Shown: positions 23,033 through 31,081 of the stretch, piece after piece
Numbering within the stretch: position 1 is the stretch's first letter
How the letters are laid out: every line of letters begins with the position of its first letter
NCBI RefSeq assembly: GCF_001685355.1
Contig: NZ_CP016438.1
Location: forward strand, 6,510,001 to 6,574,000
Source: Streptomyces lincolnensis
GTDB taxonomy: Bacteria > Actinomycetota > Actinomycetes > Streptomycetales > Streptomycetaceae
Direction: 5' to 3'
DNA: 64,000 bases
The notes under the pieces: generated by a model
Database searches by the model: none
Told to the model about the DNA's origin: nothing
Seen by the model: the letters and a program-made list of their open reading frames with translations, nothing else
Position numbers and translations under genes: made by a program

Positions 23033-24595
23033 TCACGCGATCCCGCGGCGGGCGCGGGTGCGCGGCCCGCCGAAGCTCGCGGGCACTCCGCCGTCCTCGT
23101 CGCCGTCGCCGCCCAGCAGGATCCCGCCGAGGACCGCCCCCGCGACCCCGCTCGCGTGCCCGGCGGCCCCGGCGAGCGGGTTGCCGTACACCCGTACGTC
23201 CTGCTCGGCCAGGTCGCGGGCCTCCCGGGCCAGGGTGTCCGCGGCCACGTACGCGTCGTCGGCGAGCAGCCGTCGCGCCCGCGCCAGCCGCTCGCGGGCC
23301 TCGCCGCCCACCGCACCCCGGTGCGTCTCGACGAAGCCGTCCGCCAGGTCGGTCGAGGAACGGGCGACGAGCGCCCCGGCCGCCGACGCCACCCCCGCCC
23401 GCCCCGCGTCCAGCGGTGTGAGCGCCTCGACGATCCGGCGCAGCGCGTCGAGCGGGTCGTACGGCCCGGCGGCCACCTCTTCCCGTACGGCGGTCAGGAC
23501 CGCGTCGGCGTGCCGGACGCGCGCGTGCAGCTCGCCGGCGGGGACGCCCCCCGTCGTGCTGAGCCCCCGCACCTGGGTCAGTGCCGCCTCCGCGCCGGTC
23601 AGCGCGGCCGGCACCAGTCTCGTGGCCGCGTCCAGCCCCTCGGCGAGCCGGTCGATCCCGGCGACGAACACGGCGGCCTGGGCCACGGCCGCCTCGGCGG
23701 CGCGGAGGTCACGGGCCGCGTGTTCCGGTTCGCCGCGGTCGGTCGCCTGGCGGGCCTGGTTGAGGTGGACGGTGGCGAACACCAGGCGGTCCTTGGCCTG
23801 TTCGGCACAGCCCGTGACCGGGGCGGACGCGGAGGGCGGGTACCGCTCGGCGAGGCCGGTGAGGGTCGTCTCGGCGGCCGCCGTGCGCCCGGCGAGCTCC
23901 CGGAACCGGGTCTCGGCGACCTGGAGGGCCGCACCGGCCTCCCGTTCCAGGGCGCGGAGCTGGTCGAACGCGGGCGCCGCCGCGTCCAGGCGGCGCCCCG
24001 CCTCCTGGCACCGGCCCACGATCCCGGCGAGCACCTGCCGCCGGGAGGCCTCGTCCGCCGGGACGCCCTCGTCGTAGCGCTGCCGCATCCGGAAGGCGGC
24101 GGCAAGCTCTGTCTCCGCGTCCCGCACGGCCGCGGTGAAGGGGGCGACGGCCTCCTCGCCGAACCGGGCCGCGACGAAGCCGAGTTCCGCGCGGCTGGTG
24201 CGGATCCAGTCGTCGGCCTCGGCCGGCAGGGCGCGCGCGTCCTCGTCGAGGCCGGTCGGCGGCGGGGCGGGGGAGTGGGCGGCGGGGCCGGGGGTGGTGC
24301 GGGTCCTGGCCCGCCGGGTGCGTCGCAGGTAGGCGTATCCGGCGAGCGCGCCGACCGCTCCGGCCACGACGAGCGGCAGCACGAGGTCGGCGGCCGAGGA
24401 CTCGTCCTCCTCCGGCGCGGCGGCCGCCACCCGGGCATCGCCGCTTCTCGCAACCGGAACATCCGTGCTGATCGTCATCCCCGGCAACACCAGCCACACG
24501 ACCCCGGCCAACCCGCCCACCACGGCATGCGCCACCCGCACGGATATGTGCGCGGCAGCACGCCGCGGTCGGCCTCGGATCAACGATGACGTCAC
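23033..24595 (-). CDS. Membrane-anchored coiled-coil protein related to the C-terminal part of TPM-domain proteins
   Basis: The 520-residue product (start GTG 24595) has a signal-like helix (VAHAVVGGLAGVVWLVLPG), a short Asp/Glu-rich spacer, one TM helix (~72-92, DLVLPLVVAGAVGALAGYAYL) and a long Ala/Arg/Glu helical region, probably coiled-coil. It ends in a Gly-rich segment and PASFGGPRTRARRG. The body resembles the region after the TPM phosphatase-like domain in Streptomyces proteins, but the ~140-residue TPM domain normally between signal peptide and TM helix is absent. A frame continuing upstream to 24931 is antisense to the GH18-like gene and was rejected. The function is unknown. Confidence 0.7.
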   Translation of the reverse strand: MTSSLIRGRPRRAAAHISVRVAHAVVGGLAGVVWLVLPGMTISTDVPVARSGDARVAAAAPEEDESSAADLVLPLVVAGAVGALAGYAYLRRTRRARTRTTPGPAAHSPAPPPTGLDEDARALPAEADDWIRTSRAELGFVAARFGEEAVAPFTAAVRDAETELAAAFRMRQRYDEGVPADEASRRQVLAGIVGRCQEAGRRLDAAAPAFDQLRALEREAGAALQVAETRFRELAGRTAAAETTLTGLAERYPPSASAPVTGCAEQAKDRLVFATVHLNQARQATDRGEPEHAARDLRAAEAAVAQAAVFVAGIDRLAEGLDAATRLVPAALTGAEAALTQVRGLSTTGGVPAGELHARVRHADAVLTAVREEVAAGPYDPLDALRRIVEALTPLDAGRAGVASAAGALVARSSTDLADGFVETHRGAVGGEARERLARARRLLADDAYVAADTLAREARDLAEQDVRVYGNPLAGAAGHASGVAGAVLGGILLGGDGDEDGGVPASFGGPRTRARRGIA

Positions 24596-24680
24596 CTTTC
24601 GGAGCGTATGAGCAGGAATGCGGCCACGCGACCGGGACGGGGTACGCGGGGTACGGGGCCCGAAGGGGGAGGGGAAACGC

Positions 24681-25844
24681 GTGACACAGCGACCTGGGGG
24701 GACGGGCACGGGCATGGACACGGATCCGAAGGAGCCGGACGACGGTGCGAAACCCGCGGACGCGGCCGGAGAGGACGCCCCGCCGGGGCCGCCCGCGGCC
24801 GACGACGAAGGCCGCACAGGGGCTGCCGGTCGGAGACGACCGTGGGTGCGCAGAACGCGCCGCACCGTCCTGGCCGTCGTACTGATCGTCCTCCTCCCGG
24901 TCCTCGCCTCCCAGATCGCCCTCCGCGTCAACTACACGGGCGACCCGGCGGACGGCACGTACACCAGGAACAAGGACGCGATCTGGCTCGGCCACGCCTG
25001 GGTCGACGGCCGCAAGAAGGACGCCGACGTCACCGCCCTCGCCCAGGAACTCGCCACGACCGGCATCCGCGACCTGTACGTCCACTCGGGCCCCCTGGAG
25101 CACAACGGGACACTCCCCGAGTCGGCCTACCCGCGCGCCCGTTGGTTCATCGACGCCGTGCACCGCGCGGCACCGGACATCCGCGTCCAGGCCTGGCTCG
25201 GAGACGTCCTCGCGACGGAGAGCCCCGACGGCATGCGTCTGGAACGCCCCGAGACCCGCGCGGCGATCGTCACCTCCACCCGCCAGATCCTCGCCACCGG
25301 CTACGACGGCGTCCACTTCGACCTGGAGCCCCTGCACTCCGACGACGGCGATTACCTGACCCTCCTGGACGACCTGCGCGCCGTCACCCGCGCCCAGGAC
25401 GCGCAGCTGTCGATCGCCGCCCACCAGATCGACCCGCTCCCGGGCTTCCACTCCTTCTGGGGCACGGTCGCCGGACACCCGAAGTGGTGGTCGCAGAAGT
25501 TCTTCGGCCAGGTCGCCCGCCGCGTCGACCAGATCGCGGTGATGTCGTACGACACGATGCAGCCGCTGGAGAGCACGTACGGGGGGTACGTGGCCCAGCA
25601 GACCTCACTCGCCCTGGAGGTGACCCCGCAGTCCACGGACCTCCTGATGGGCATGCCCTTCTACCACGAGAACCGGTTCGGCCACTGGAATCACGCGGAG
25701 ACGGTGGCCGCGGCGGTACGCGGCGCGCGTCTCGGCCTCTCCCGCACTGACCCGGACCGGGCCAACTTCGGAGTCGCCGCGTACGTGGACTTCGCGGCCA
25801 CGGAGTCGGACTGGGCGGCGTATCGGGACGGCTGGGTGCGGTAG
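24681..25844 (+). CDS. Membrane-anchored GH18-like glycosyl hydrolase fold protein
   Basis: The 387-residue protein has a charged cytoplasmic N-terminus (~55 residues), one TM helix (TVLAVVLIVLLPVLASQIAL) and an extracytoplasmic TIM barrel. YDGVHFDLEPLHSDDG corresponds to the GH18 DxxDxDxE strand, with Glu in the acid position, and VMSYDTMQ and GMPFYHE match later barrel strands. It could act on chitin-like or peptidoglycan glycans, but some GH18-like proteins are non-catalytic. GTG 24681 has a strong ggggaggggaa RBS. It is divergent from the coiled-coil gene across 85 bp. Confidence 0.78.
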   Translation: MTQRPGGTGTGMDTDPKEPDDGAKPADAAGEDAPPGPPAADDEGRTGAAGRRRPWVRRTRRTVLAVVLIVLLPVLASQIALRVNYTGDPADGTYTRNKDAIWLGHAWVDGRKKDADVTALAQELATTGIRDLYVHSGPLEHNGTLPESAYPRARWFIDAVHRAAPDIRVQAWLGDVLATESPDGMRLERPETRAAIVTSTRQILATGYDGVHFDLEPLHSDDGDYLTLLDDLRAVTRAQDAQLSIAAHQIDPLPGFHSFWGTVAGHPKWWSQKFFGQVARRVDQIAVMSYDTMQPLESTYGGYVAQQTSLALEVTPQSTDLLMGMPFYHENRFGHWNHAETVAAAVRGARLGLSRTDPDRANFGVAAYVDFAATESDWAAYRDGWVR

Positions 25845-25949
25845 GGCACCGTTTGGTGAACAGCGCGTGGCCCAGCCGTCATCCGGGCTTCGCCTGTGGG
25901 GGCCCTTCCGTTAGTTGTGGACGAGCTGTGTGCCACCTACGGTCCACGA

Positions 25950-26906
25950 ATGCGAGCGTTACTCACCAGCAAGGCTGCCCGGCGCGCGCTGCGCCCGATA
26001 GCCGACCTCATCGATCAGCGCATCGAGCGCCATGTCCGCCGTGTCGTCGGGACCACCGGGAACACCGGAACCACCGGGAGCAGCTCCGCCGCGCCGGATG
26101 TGGCGGCGCAGGAGGAACTGAAGAAGCTGCGGGCCCGCCAGCGCCCCCTGGAGCTGTTCTTCGACGGCACCGGACGCGGCGCGTCCCGGCTTCCGTCCGG
26201 GCCCCACCTCAACCGCACGATCACCGAACTGGCCGAGGTGACCGGCGACCGGGACGGCGCCGAGCGCAATGTCGCCCAGGCGTTCCGGCTGCTCATCGCG
26301 ATGGAGGCGCTCGGCGTCGGCCGGATCGCCGGCGGCACGATGAACATCGTCGGCAAGCTGTCCGCCGTCCCGCTCCTCGACCCGCCGAACGACGAGGTCC
26401 TGGAGATCGGCACCCTGTACGGCATGTTCGGCGCGTCCCTGATCAGGATGCTGGAGCGTGCCGGACGCGCGCCCAGCCTGACCATCGTCGACCCGCTCGC
26501 CGGGACGCAGTTGCAGCCCGGCGCCACCATGGGCGACGACGCCTCCGGCACCCCGGTGAACGGGGCGGCGGTGCGCACCAACCTCGCCCTGGCGGGCCCG
26601 GCCGGTGCCGCGACCCGTATCCAGCAGGGCTTCTCCGAGGACCCCGAGGTGCGCGCCCTGGTCTCCGACCGGTCCTACGGCGTGGTCATCGTGGACGGCG
26701 ACCACTCCGCCGCCGGTGTCGCCGCCGACCTGGAGTGGGCCGAGCAGATCGTCGCGCCCGGCGGCATCGTGGTCCTGGACGACTTCGGGCACCCCAAGTG
26801 GCCGGGGATCAAGGAGGCGTTCGAGAAGCACATGGCCACCGACACCCGGTTCACCTTCCTCGGCCAGGTGGCGCACTCGGGGTACCTGAGGGCCGCCTCA
26901 GCCTGA
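25950..26906 (+). CDS. Class I SAM-dependent methyltransferase (Methyltransf_24 type)
   Basis: The 318-residue protein has an N-terminal ~60-residue basic/helical region, then a Rossmann-type methyltransferase: EVLEIGTLYGMFGASLIRML (motif I, SAM loop), LTIVDPLAG (motif II acidic residue), YGVVIVDGDHSAAGVAADLEWA and PGGIVVLDDFGH, the pattern of the CmcI/TylF-like 'Methyltransf_24' proteins. The substrate is unknown. ATG 25950 is preferred; the RBS is weak. The 3' end overlaps sdhB (opposite strand) by 9 bp. Confidence 0.82.
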   Translation: MRALLTSKAARRALRPIADLIDQRIERHVRRVVGTTGNTGTTGSSSAAPDVAAQEELKKLRARQRPLELFFDGTGRGASRLPSGPHLNRTITELAEVTGDRDGAERNVAQAFRLLIAMEALGVGRIAGGTMNIVGKLSAVPLLDPPNDEVLEIGTLYGMFGASLIRMLERAGRAPSLTIVDPLAGTQLQPGATMGDDASGTPVNGAAVRTNLALAGPAGAATRIQQGFSEDPEVRALVSDRSYGVVIVDGDHSAAGVAADLEWAEQIVAPGGIVVLDDFGHPKWPGIKEAFEKHMATDTRFTFLGQVAHSGYLRAASA

Positions 26907-27674
26907 CGAACCCCGTCGCATGATCTTGTCGCCGAGCCAGACGAGCGGGTCGTACTTGCGGTCCACGGCCCGCTCCTTCAACGGGATCAGCGCGTTGTCG
27001 GTGATCTTGATGCCCTCGGGGCACACCTCGGTACAGCACTTGGTGATGTTGCAGTAGCCGAGACCGTGCTCGTCCTGCGCCGTCTTCTTGCGGTCGAGCC
27101 CGCTCTCCCCGGCCGCGTCCAGCGGGTGCATGTCCAGCTCCGCCACCCGCATCAGGAAACGCGGCCCGGAGAAGGCCGGCTTGTTCTCCTCGTGGTCCCG
27201 CACCACATGGCAGGTGTCCTGGCACAGGAAGCACTCGATGCACTTGCGGAACTCCTGCGACCGGTCCACGTCCTCCTGCATCATCCGGTACTCACCGGGA
27301 CCCAGCTTCTCCGGCGGCACGAACGCCGGCACCTCGCGCGCCTTCGTGTAGTTGAAGCCGACGTCCGTGACGAGATCGCGTACGACGGGGAAGGCGCGCA
27401 GGGGAGTGACGGTGATGGTCTCCTCGCGGGTGAACACCGACATCCGGGTCATGCACATCAGCCGGGGCCGTCCGTTGATCTCGGCGGAGCACGAACCGCA
27501 CTTGCCCGCCTTGCAGTTCCAGCGGACGGCGAGGTCGGGGGCCTGGGTGGCCTGGAGGCGGTGGATGATGTCGAGGACCACCTCGCCGTCGTTCACCGCG
27601 ACCTCGAAGTCCTTGAGGCCGCCGCCCTCCACGTCCCCCCGCCACACCTTGAAGTGGGCGTCGTAGCTGCTCAT
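26898..27674 (-). CDS. sdhB: Succinate dehydrogenase/fumarate reductase iron-sulfur subunit
   Basis: The 258-residue electron-transfer subunit carries the plant-ferredoxin-type [2Fe-2S] site CKAGKCGSC...C (residues ~54-74), then CIECFLCQDTC and CNITKCCTEVCPEGI for the [4Fe-4S] and [3Fe-4S] clusters. It passes electrons from SdhA to the membrane cytochrome b. It overlaps the sdhA stop by 4 bp (ATGA), showing translational coupling. Confidence 0.95.
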   Translation of the reverse strand: MSSYDAHFKVWRGDVEGGGLKDFEVAVNDGEVVLDIIHRLQATQAPDLAVRWNCKAGKCGSCSAEINGRPRLMCMTRMSVFTREETITVTPLRAFPVVRDLVTDVGFNYTKAREVPAFVPPEKLGPGEYRMMQEDVDRSQEFRKCIECFLCQDTCHVVRDHEENKPAFSGPRFLMRVAELDMHPLDAAGESGLDRKKTAQDEHGLGYCNITKCCTEVCPEGIKITDNALIPLKERAVDRKYDPLVWLGDKIMRRGSSG

Positions 27675-29605
27675 TCGTACAGCTCCTCTTCGGCGAGGTA
27701 CTTGACCAGCTCCTCCTTGTCGAAGAGGGCGAGCAGGTCGGGGCGGACGGGTTCGGTGGTCTCACGGCCGAGGTCGATCTGACCGCGGACCGGGTCGGTG
27801 GCCGCCAGCCCGCCCGTGGGATCGGTCAGCCGGCACAGCAGGTTGACGCGGCGCCAGTCGCGGTCCATCGTCGGGTGGTCCTCGCGGGTGTGGCCGCCGC
27901 GCGACTCGGTGCGCTCCAGCGCGGCCCGGGCCACGCACTCGCTGACCAGGAGCATGTTCCTGAGGTCCAGGGCCAGATGCCAGCCGGGGTTGAACTGGCG
28001 GTGCCCCTCGACGCCGGCCCGCCGGGCCCGTACGCGCAGGTCGGCGAGCTTCTCCAGGGCCTGTTCCATCTCCGCCTCCCGGCGGATGATGCCGACCAGG
28101 TCGTTCATCGTCTGCTGGAGTTCCTGGTGGAGGGTGTACGGGTTCTCCGGCGGACCCTCGGCGGGTTCCGGGCCTTCCGCCGAGAACGGTCGCAAGGCTT
28201 CCGCCGCCGCCGCGTCGACCTGGGTGTCGTCCACGGAGGGGCGACCGCCCTCCAGGTGCGTCGCGTACTCGGCCGCGTGCCAGCCCGCCCGGCGCCCGAA
28301 CACCAGCAGGTCGGAGAGCGAGTTGCCGCCGAGCCGGTTCGAGCCGTGCATGCCGCCGGCCACCTCGCCGGCCGCGAACAGCCCGGGCACCCCGCGCGCG
28401 GCGGCCGTGTCGGACTCGACCGCGATACCGCCCATCACGTAGTGACAGGTCGGCCCGACCTCCATCGGCTCCGCGGTGATGTCGACGTCCGCCAGCTCCT
28501 TGAACTGGTGGTACATGGACGGCAGCCGGCGCCGGATGACCTCCGCCGGCATCCGCGTCGACACGTCCAGGAACACCCCGCCGTGCGGGGAACCGCGGCC
28601 CGCCTTCACCTCCGCGTTGATGGCCCTGGCCACCTCGTCGCGGGGGAGCAGCTCGGGGGGACGCCGGTTGTGGTCCGGGTCCTCGTACCAGCGGTCGCCC
28701 TCGTCCTCCGACTCGGCGTACTTCTCCTTGAAGACGTCGGGGACGTAGTCGAACATGAACCGCTTGCCCTCGGAGTTCCGGAGCACCCCGCCGTCGCCGC
28801 GCACCGACTCCGTGACGAGGATGCCCTTCACCGACGGCGGCCAGACCATGCCCGTCGGATGGAACTGCACGAACTCCATGTTCAGCAGGGGAGCCCCCGC
28901 GAGCAGCGCCAGCGCGTGTCCGTCGCCGGTGTACTCCCACGAGTTCGACGTCACCTTGAAGGACTTGCCGATCCCGCCGGTCGCGATCACCACGGACGGG
29001 GCGTCCAGGACGAAGAAGCGGCCGGTCTCACGGTCGTAGGCGAAGACGCCGGACACGCGTGAGCCGTCCTTGAGGATCCGGGTGACCGTGCACTCCTGGA
29101 AGACCTTCAGGCGGGACTCGTAGTCGCCCGTCTCCTGGTGGTCCTGCTGTTGCAGCGAGACGATCTTCTGCTGGAGCGTGCGGATGAGTTCGAGTCCGGT
29201 CCGGTCGCCGACGTGGGCGAGGCGCGGGTACTCGTGGCCGCCGAAGTTGCGCTGCGAGATCCGGCCGTCCTTCGTACGGTCGAAGAGGGCGCCCCAGGTC
29301 TCCAGCTCCCACACCCGCTGCGGGGCCTCCTGGGCGTGCAGTTCGGCCATCCGCCACTGGTTGAGGAACTTGCCGCCGCGCATGGTGTCGCGGAAGTGGA
29401 CCTGCCAGTTGTCCCCGGAGTTCACATTGCCCATCGCGGCCGCGATGCCGCCCTCGGCCATCACCGTGTGCGCCTTGCCGAACAGCGACTTGCAGATCAC
29501 CGCCGTACGGGCACCGCGCTCGCGGGCCTCGATGGCGGCCCTGAGTCCGGCGCCTCCCGCGCCGACCACGACGACGTCCCACTGCTGCCGGTCGACCACG
29601 GACAT
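27671..29605 (-). CDS. sdhA: Succinate dehydrogenase/fumarate reductase flavoprotein subunit
   Basis: The 644-residue covalent-FAD subunit has VVVGAGGAGLRAAIEA (Rossmann), the FAD-linking His region KSLFGKAHTVMAEGGIAAAMGN, the active-site QFHPTGMVWPP, the catalytic Arg region GVFLDVSTRMPAEVIRRRLP, and GGNSLSDLLVFGRRAG. The ATG at 29605 shares its A with the TGA of the cytochrome subunit. A longer frame continuing to 30331 is an artefact across the upstream gene. The composition resembles the mycobacterial Sdh1-type enzyme rather than the E. coli type, judged from the unusual membrane subunit. Confidence 0.95.
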   Translation of the reverse strand: MSVVDRQQWDVVVVGAGGAGLRAAIEARERGARTAVICKSLFGKAHTVMAEGGIAAAMGNVNSGDNWQVHFRDTMRGGKFLNQWRMAELHAQEAPQRVWELETWGALFDRTKDGRISQRNFGGHEYPRLAHVGDRTGLELIRTLQQKIVSLQQQDHQETGDYESRLKVFQECTVTRILKDGSRVSGVFAYDRETGRFFVLDAPSVVIATGGIGKSFKVTSNSWEYTGDGHALALLAGAPLLNMEFVQFHPTGMVWPPSVKGILVTESVRGDGGVLRNSEGKRFMFDYVPDVFKEKYAESEDEGDRWYEDPDHNRRPPELLPRDEVARAINAEVKAGRGSPHGGVFLDVSTRMPAEVIRRRLPSMYHQFKELADVDITAEPMEVGPTCHYVMGGIAVESDTAAARGVPGLFAAGEVAGGMHGSNRLGGNSLSDLLVFGRRAGWHAAEYATHLEGGRPSVDDTQVDAAAAEALRPFSAEGPEPAEGPPENPYTLHQELQQTMNDLVGIIRREAEMEQALEKLADLRVRARRAGVEGHRQFNPGWHLALDLRNMLLVSECVARAALERTESRGGHTREDHPTMDRDWRRVNLLCRLTDPTGGLAATDPVRGQIDLGRETTEPVRPDLLALFDKEELVKYLAEEELYE

Positions 29606-30444
29606 CAGAACAACCTCGGATCGTCGAAGGCGCCGGAGGCGACCAGGTACACGTAGAAGTCGGCGAGCGCCACGCTCACCAACGAGGCCCAGGCGAGCGC
29701 CATATGACGGGCGTTCAGTTTCCCGACGAACTGCCAGGCCTTGTACCGCACGGGATGCTTGGAGAAGTGCTTCAGCTTCCCGCCGACGATGTGCCGGCAG
29801 GAGTGGCAGGACAGGGTGTACGCCCAGATCAGCACGATGTTGGCCAGGAAGACCAGGGTGCCGAGGCCCATGTGGCCCCATGCGTAGTGCTCGTCGCGGA
29901 AGGCGAGCACGGTGTCGTAGGTCAGGATCCCGGCGACGCCGATCGCGGCGTAGAAGAAGTACCGGTGGATGTTCTGGAGCACCAGCGGGAAGCGGGTCTC
30001 GCCCGTGTACTTCTTGTGCGGCTCGGCCACCGCGCAGGCCGGGGGCGAGGCCCAGAAGCCCCGGTAGTAGGCCTTGCGGTAGTAGTAGCAGGTCAGCCGG
30101 AAGCCGAGCGGGAAGATCAGGATGATGATCGCGGGGGAGATGCCCCACCAGCTCCCGAAGATCTCCCAGTTGGGCCCGTGCCGCATCGGCTCGCAGCGCT
30201 CGGCCAGGCACGGGGAGTAGAACGGCGACACATAGGGGGCCGCGTAGTAGTCGGTGTCGGCGAAGGCCCGCCACGTCGAGTACACGATGAAGGCGAGCAG
30301 CACGGCGGCCGTGGCGGCCGGCGCCAGCCACCAGCGGTCGGTGCGCAGGTGCGGGGCGTCGATCGCGGCGCGCGTACCGGTCCGTACGCCGCCGCGCGAT
30401 GGATGGGGGTCTTCGGTGGCTGGAGGTTCCGTACCAGTGGCCAA
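29605..30444 (-). CDS. Succinate dehydrogenase cytochrome b-type membrane anchor (Sdh1-like)
   Basis: The 279-residue protein has about five membrane helices and conserved His residues suitable for heme b (NIHRYFFYAAIG, CHSCRHIVGG). It is a single large anchor rather than separate SdhC/SdhD, as in actinobacterial Sdh1 operons. The likely start is TTG 30444, with GGAG 7 bases upstream. It anchors SdhAB to the membrane and reacts with menaquinone (family knowledge). It lies 36 bp downstream of the small coiled-coil gene. Confidence 0.85.
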   Translation of the reverse strand: MATGTEPPATEDPHPSRGGVRTGTRAAIDAPHLRTDRWWLAPAATAAVLLAFIVYSTWRAFADTDYYAAPYVSPFYSPCLAERCEPMRHGPNWEIFGSWWGISPAIIILIFPLGFRLTCYYYRKAYYRGFWASPPACAVAEPHKKYTGETRFPLVLQNIHRYFFYAAIGVAGILTYDTVLAFRDEHYAWGHMGLGTLVFLANIVLIWAYTLSCHSCRHIVGGKLKHFSKHPVRYKAWQFVGKLNARHMALAWASLVSVALADFYVYLVASGAFDDPRLF

Positions 30445-30480
30445 TTCATGACTCCGGTCGGGTCGGGACTCCGGACGGCT

Positions 30481-30771
30481 TTACGGAGCGCGGCGGTCCC
30501 GGGCGCCGAGTCCCTCGTCGTCCGAGTCCGTCCACAGGGTGTTGTCGTACGGGGTGTCGGAAATCGATACGAGTTCGGGGCGCCGGGGTTTGGCGGGCCC
30601 GGCGTCGGCCTCGCGCAGCAGCGCGAGGCTCTCGCGCAGGCGGTCGGCGTCCATGCGGACGCGGCGCATCTCCAGGCCGCCGCTGCCCAGCTGCTGTTCC
30701 AGGCGTTTGACGGATCGCAGCAGTTCGTCGAGTGAGCGTTGGGCTGACGTCAGTTCGTCGTGCACGGACAT
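30481..30771 (-). CDS. Small coiled-coil protein at head of sdh operon
   Basis: The 96-residue protein, start ATG 30771 behind gagg, has an N-terminal helix rich in heptads (ELTSAQRSLDELLRSVKRLEQQL... MRRVRMDADRLRESLALLREA) and a polar tail (SISDTPYDNTLW). No known domain is recognised. Its position directly before the cytochrome b gene on the same strand suggests co-transcription with sdh; an assembly or regulatory role is only a guess. Confidence 0.75.
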   Translation of the reverse strand: MSVHDELTSAQRSLDELLRSVKRLEQQLGSGGLEMRRVRMDADRLRESLALLREADAGPAKPRRPELVSISDTPYDNTLWTDSDDEGLGARDRRAP

Positions 30772-31081
30772 GACGTGACCTCACTTCCGTGGGCGGCGTC
30801 GCCCTGGGCGGGAACGGTCATGCGCCTGCGAGTGTTGCGCGTCACACCTGCCGGTGGGAAGGGACGTGCACGGATTGGCGGATCGTGAGCCTCCGTGCGC
30901 CGCCCCCGTGTGCCGGGCGTTGCGCCGCACGGGTGGGCTTGCGGGCCCTTCTCGTCGTGTTGCCGACGCCTGCCGAACCCTTTCCTCTTCAGTGGCCGCA
31001 TACATCTGATCAGCTCCATATACCCCCAAACGTGATCATAACTCCCGCTCGCGCAGGCGGCAGCCCCTGGAGGTAGCAGAG
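30772..31081. promoter_or_regulatory. 310-bp divergent intergenic region
   Basis: This divergent spacer lies between the sdh-operon coiled-coil gene (minus) and the solute-binding lipoprotein gene (plus). The part next to the lipoprotein gene is AT-richer (…ctgatcagctccatataccc…gtgatcataactcc…) and contains tgatca (31007-31012) and tgatcat elements; the RBS is tggagg at ~31069. No ORF or RNA gene was seen. Confidence 0.45.

Noticed and set aside
23033..24931. 632-codon version of the coiled-coil membrane protein
   Set aside because: The first 112 codons are antisense to the GH18-like gene and lack a sensible signal; GTG 24595 restores a signal-like helix.
27671..30331. Extended 886-codon sdhA
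   Set aside because: The extra N-terminus is an out-of-frame reading of the cytochrome b gene; the ATG at 29605 coupled to the upstream stop gives the normal SdhA N-terminus.
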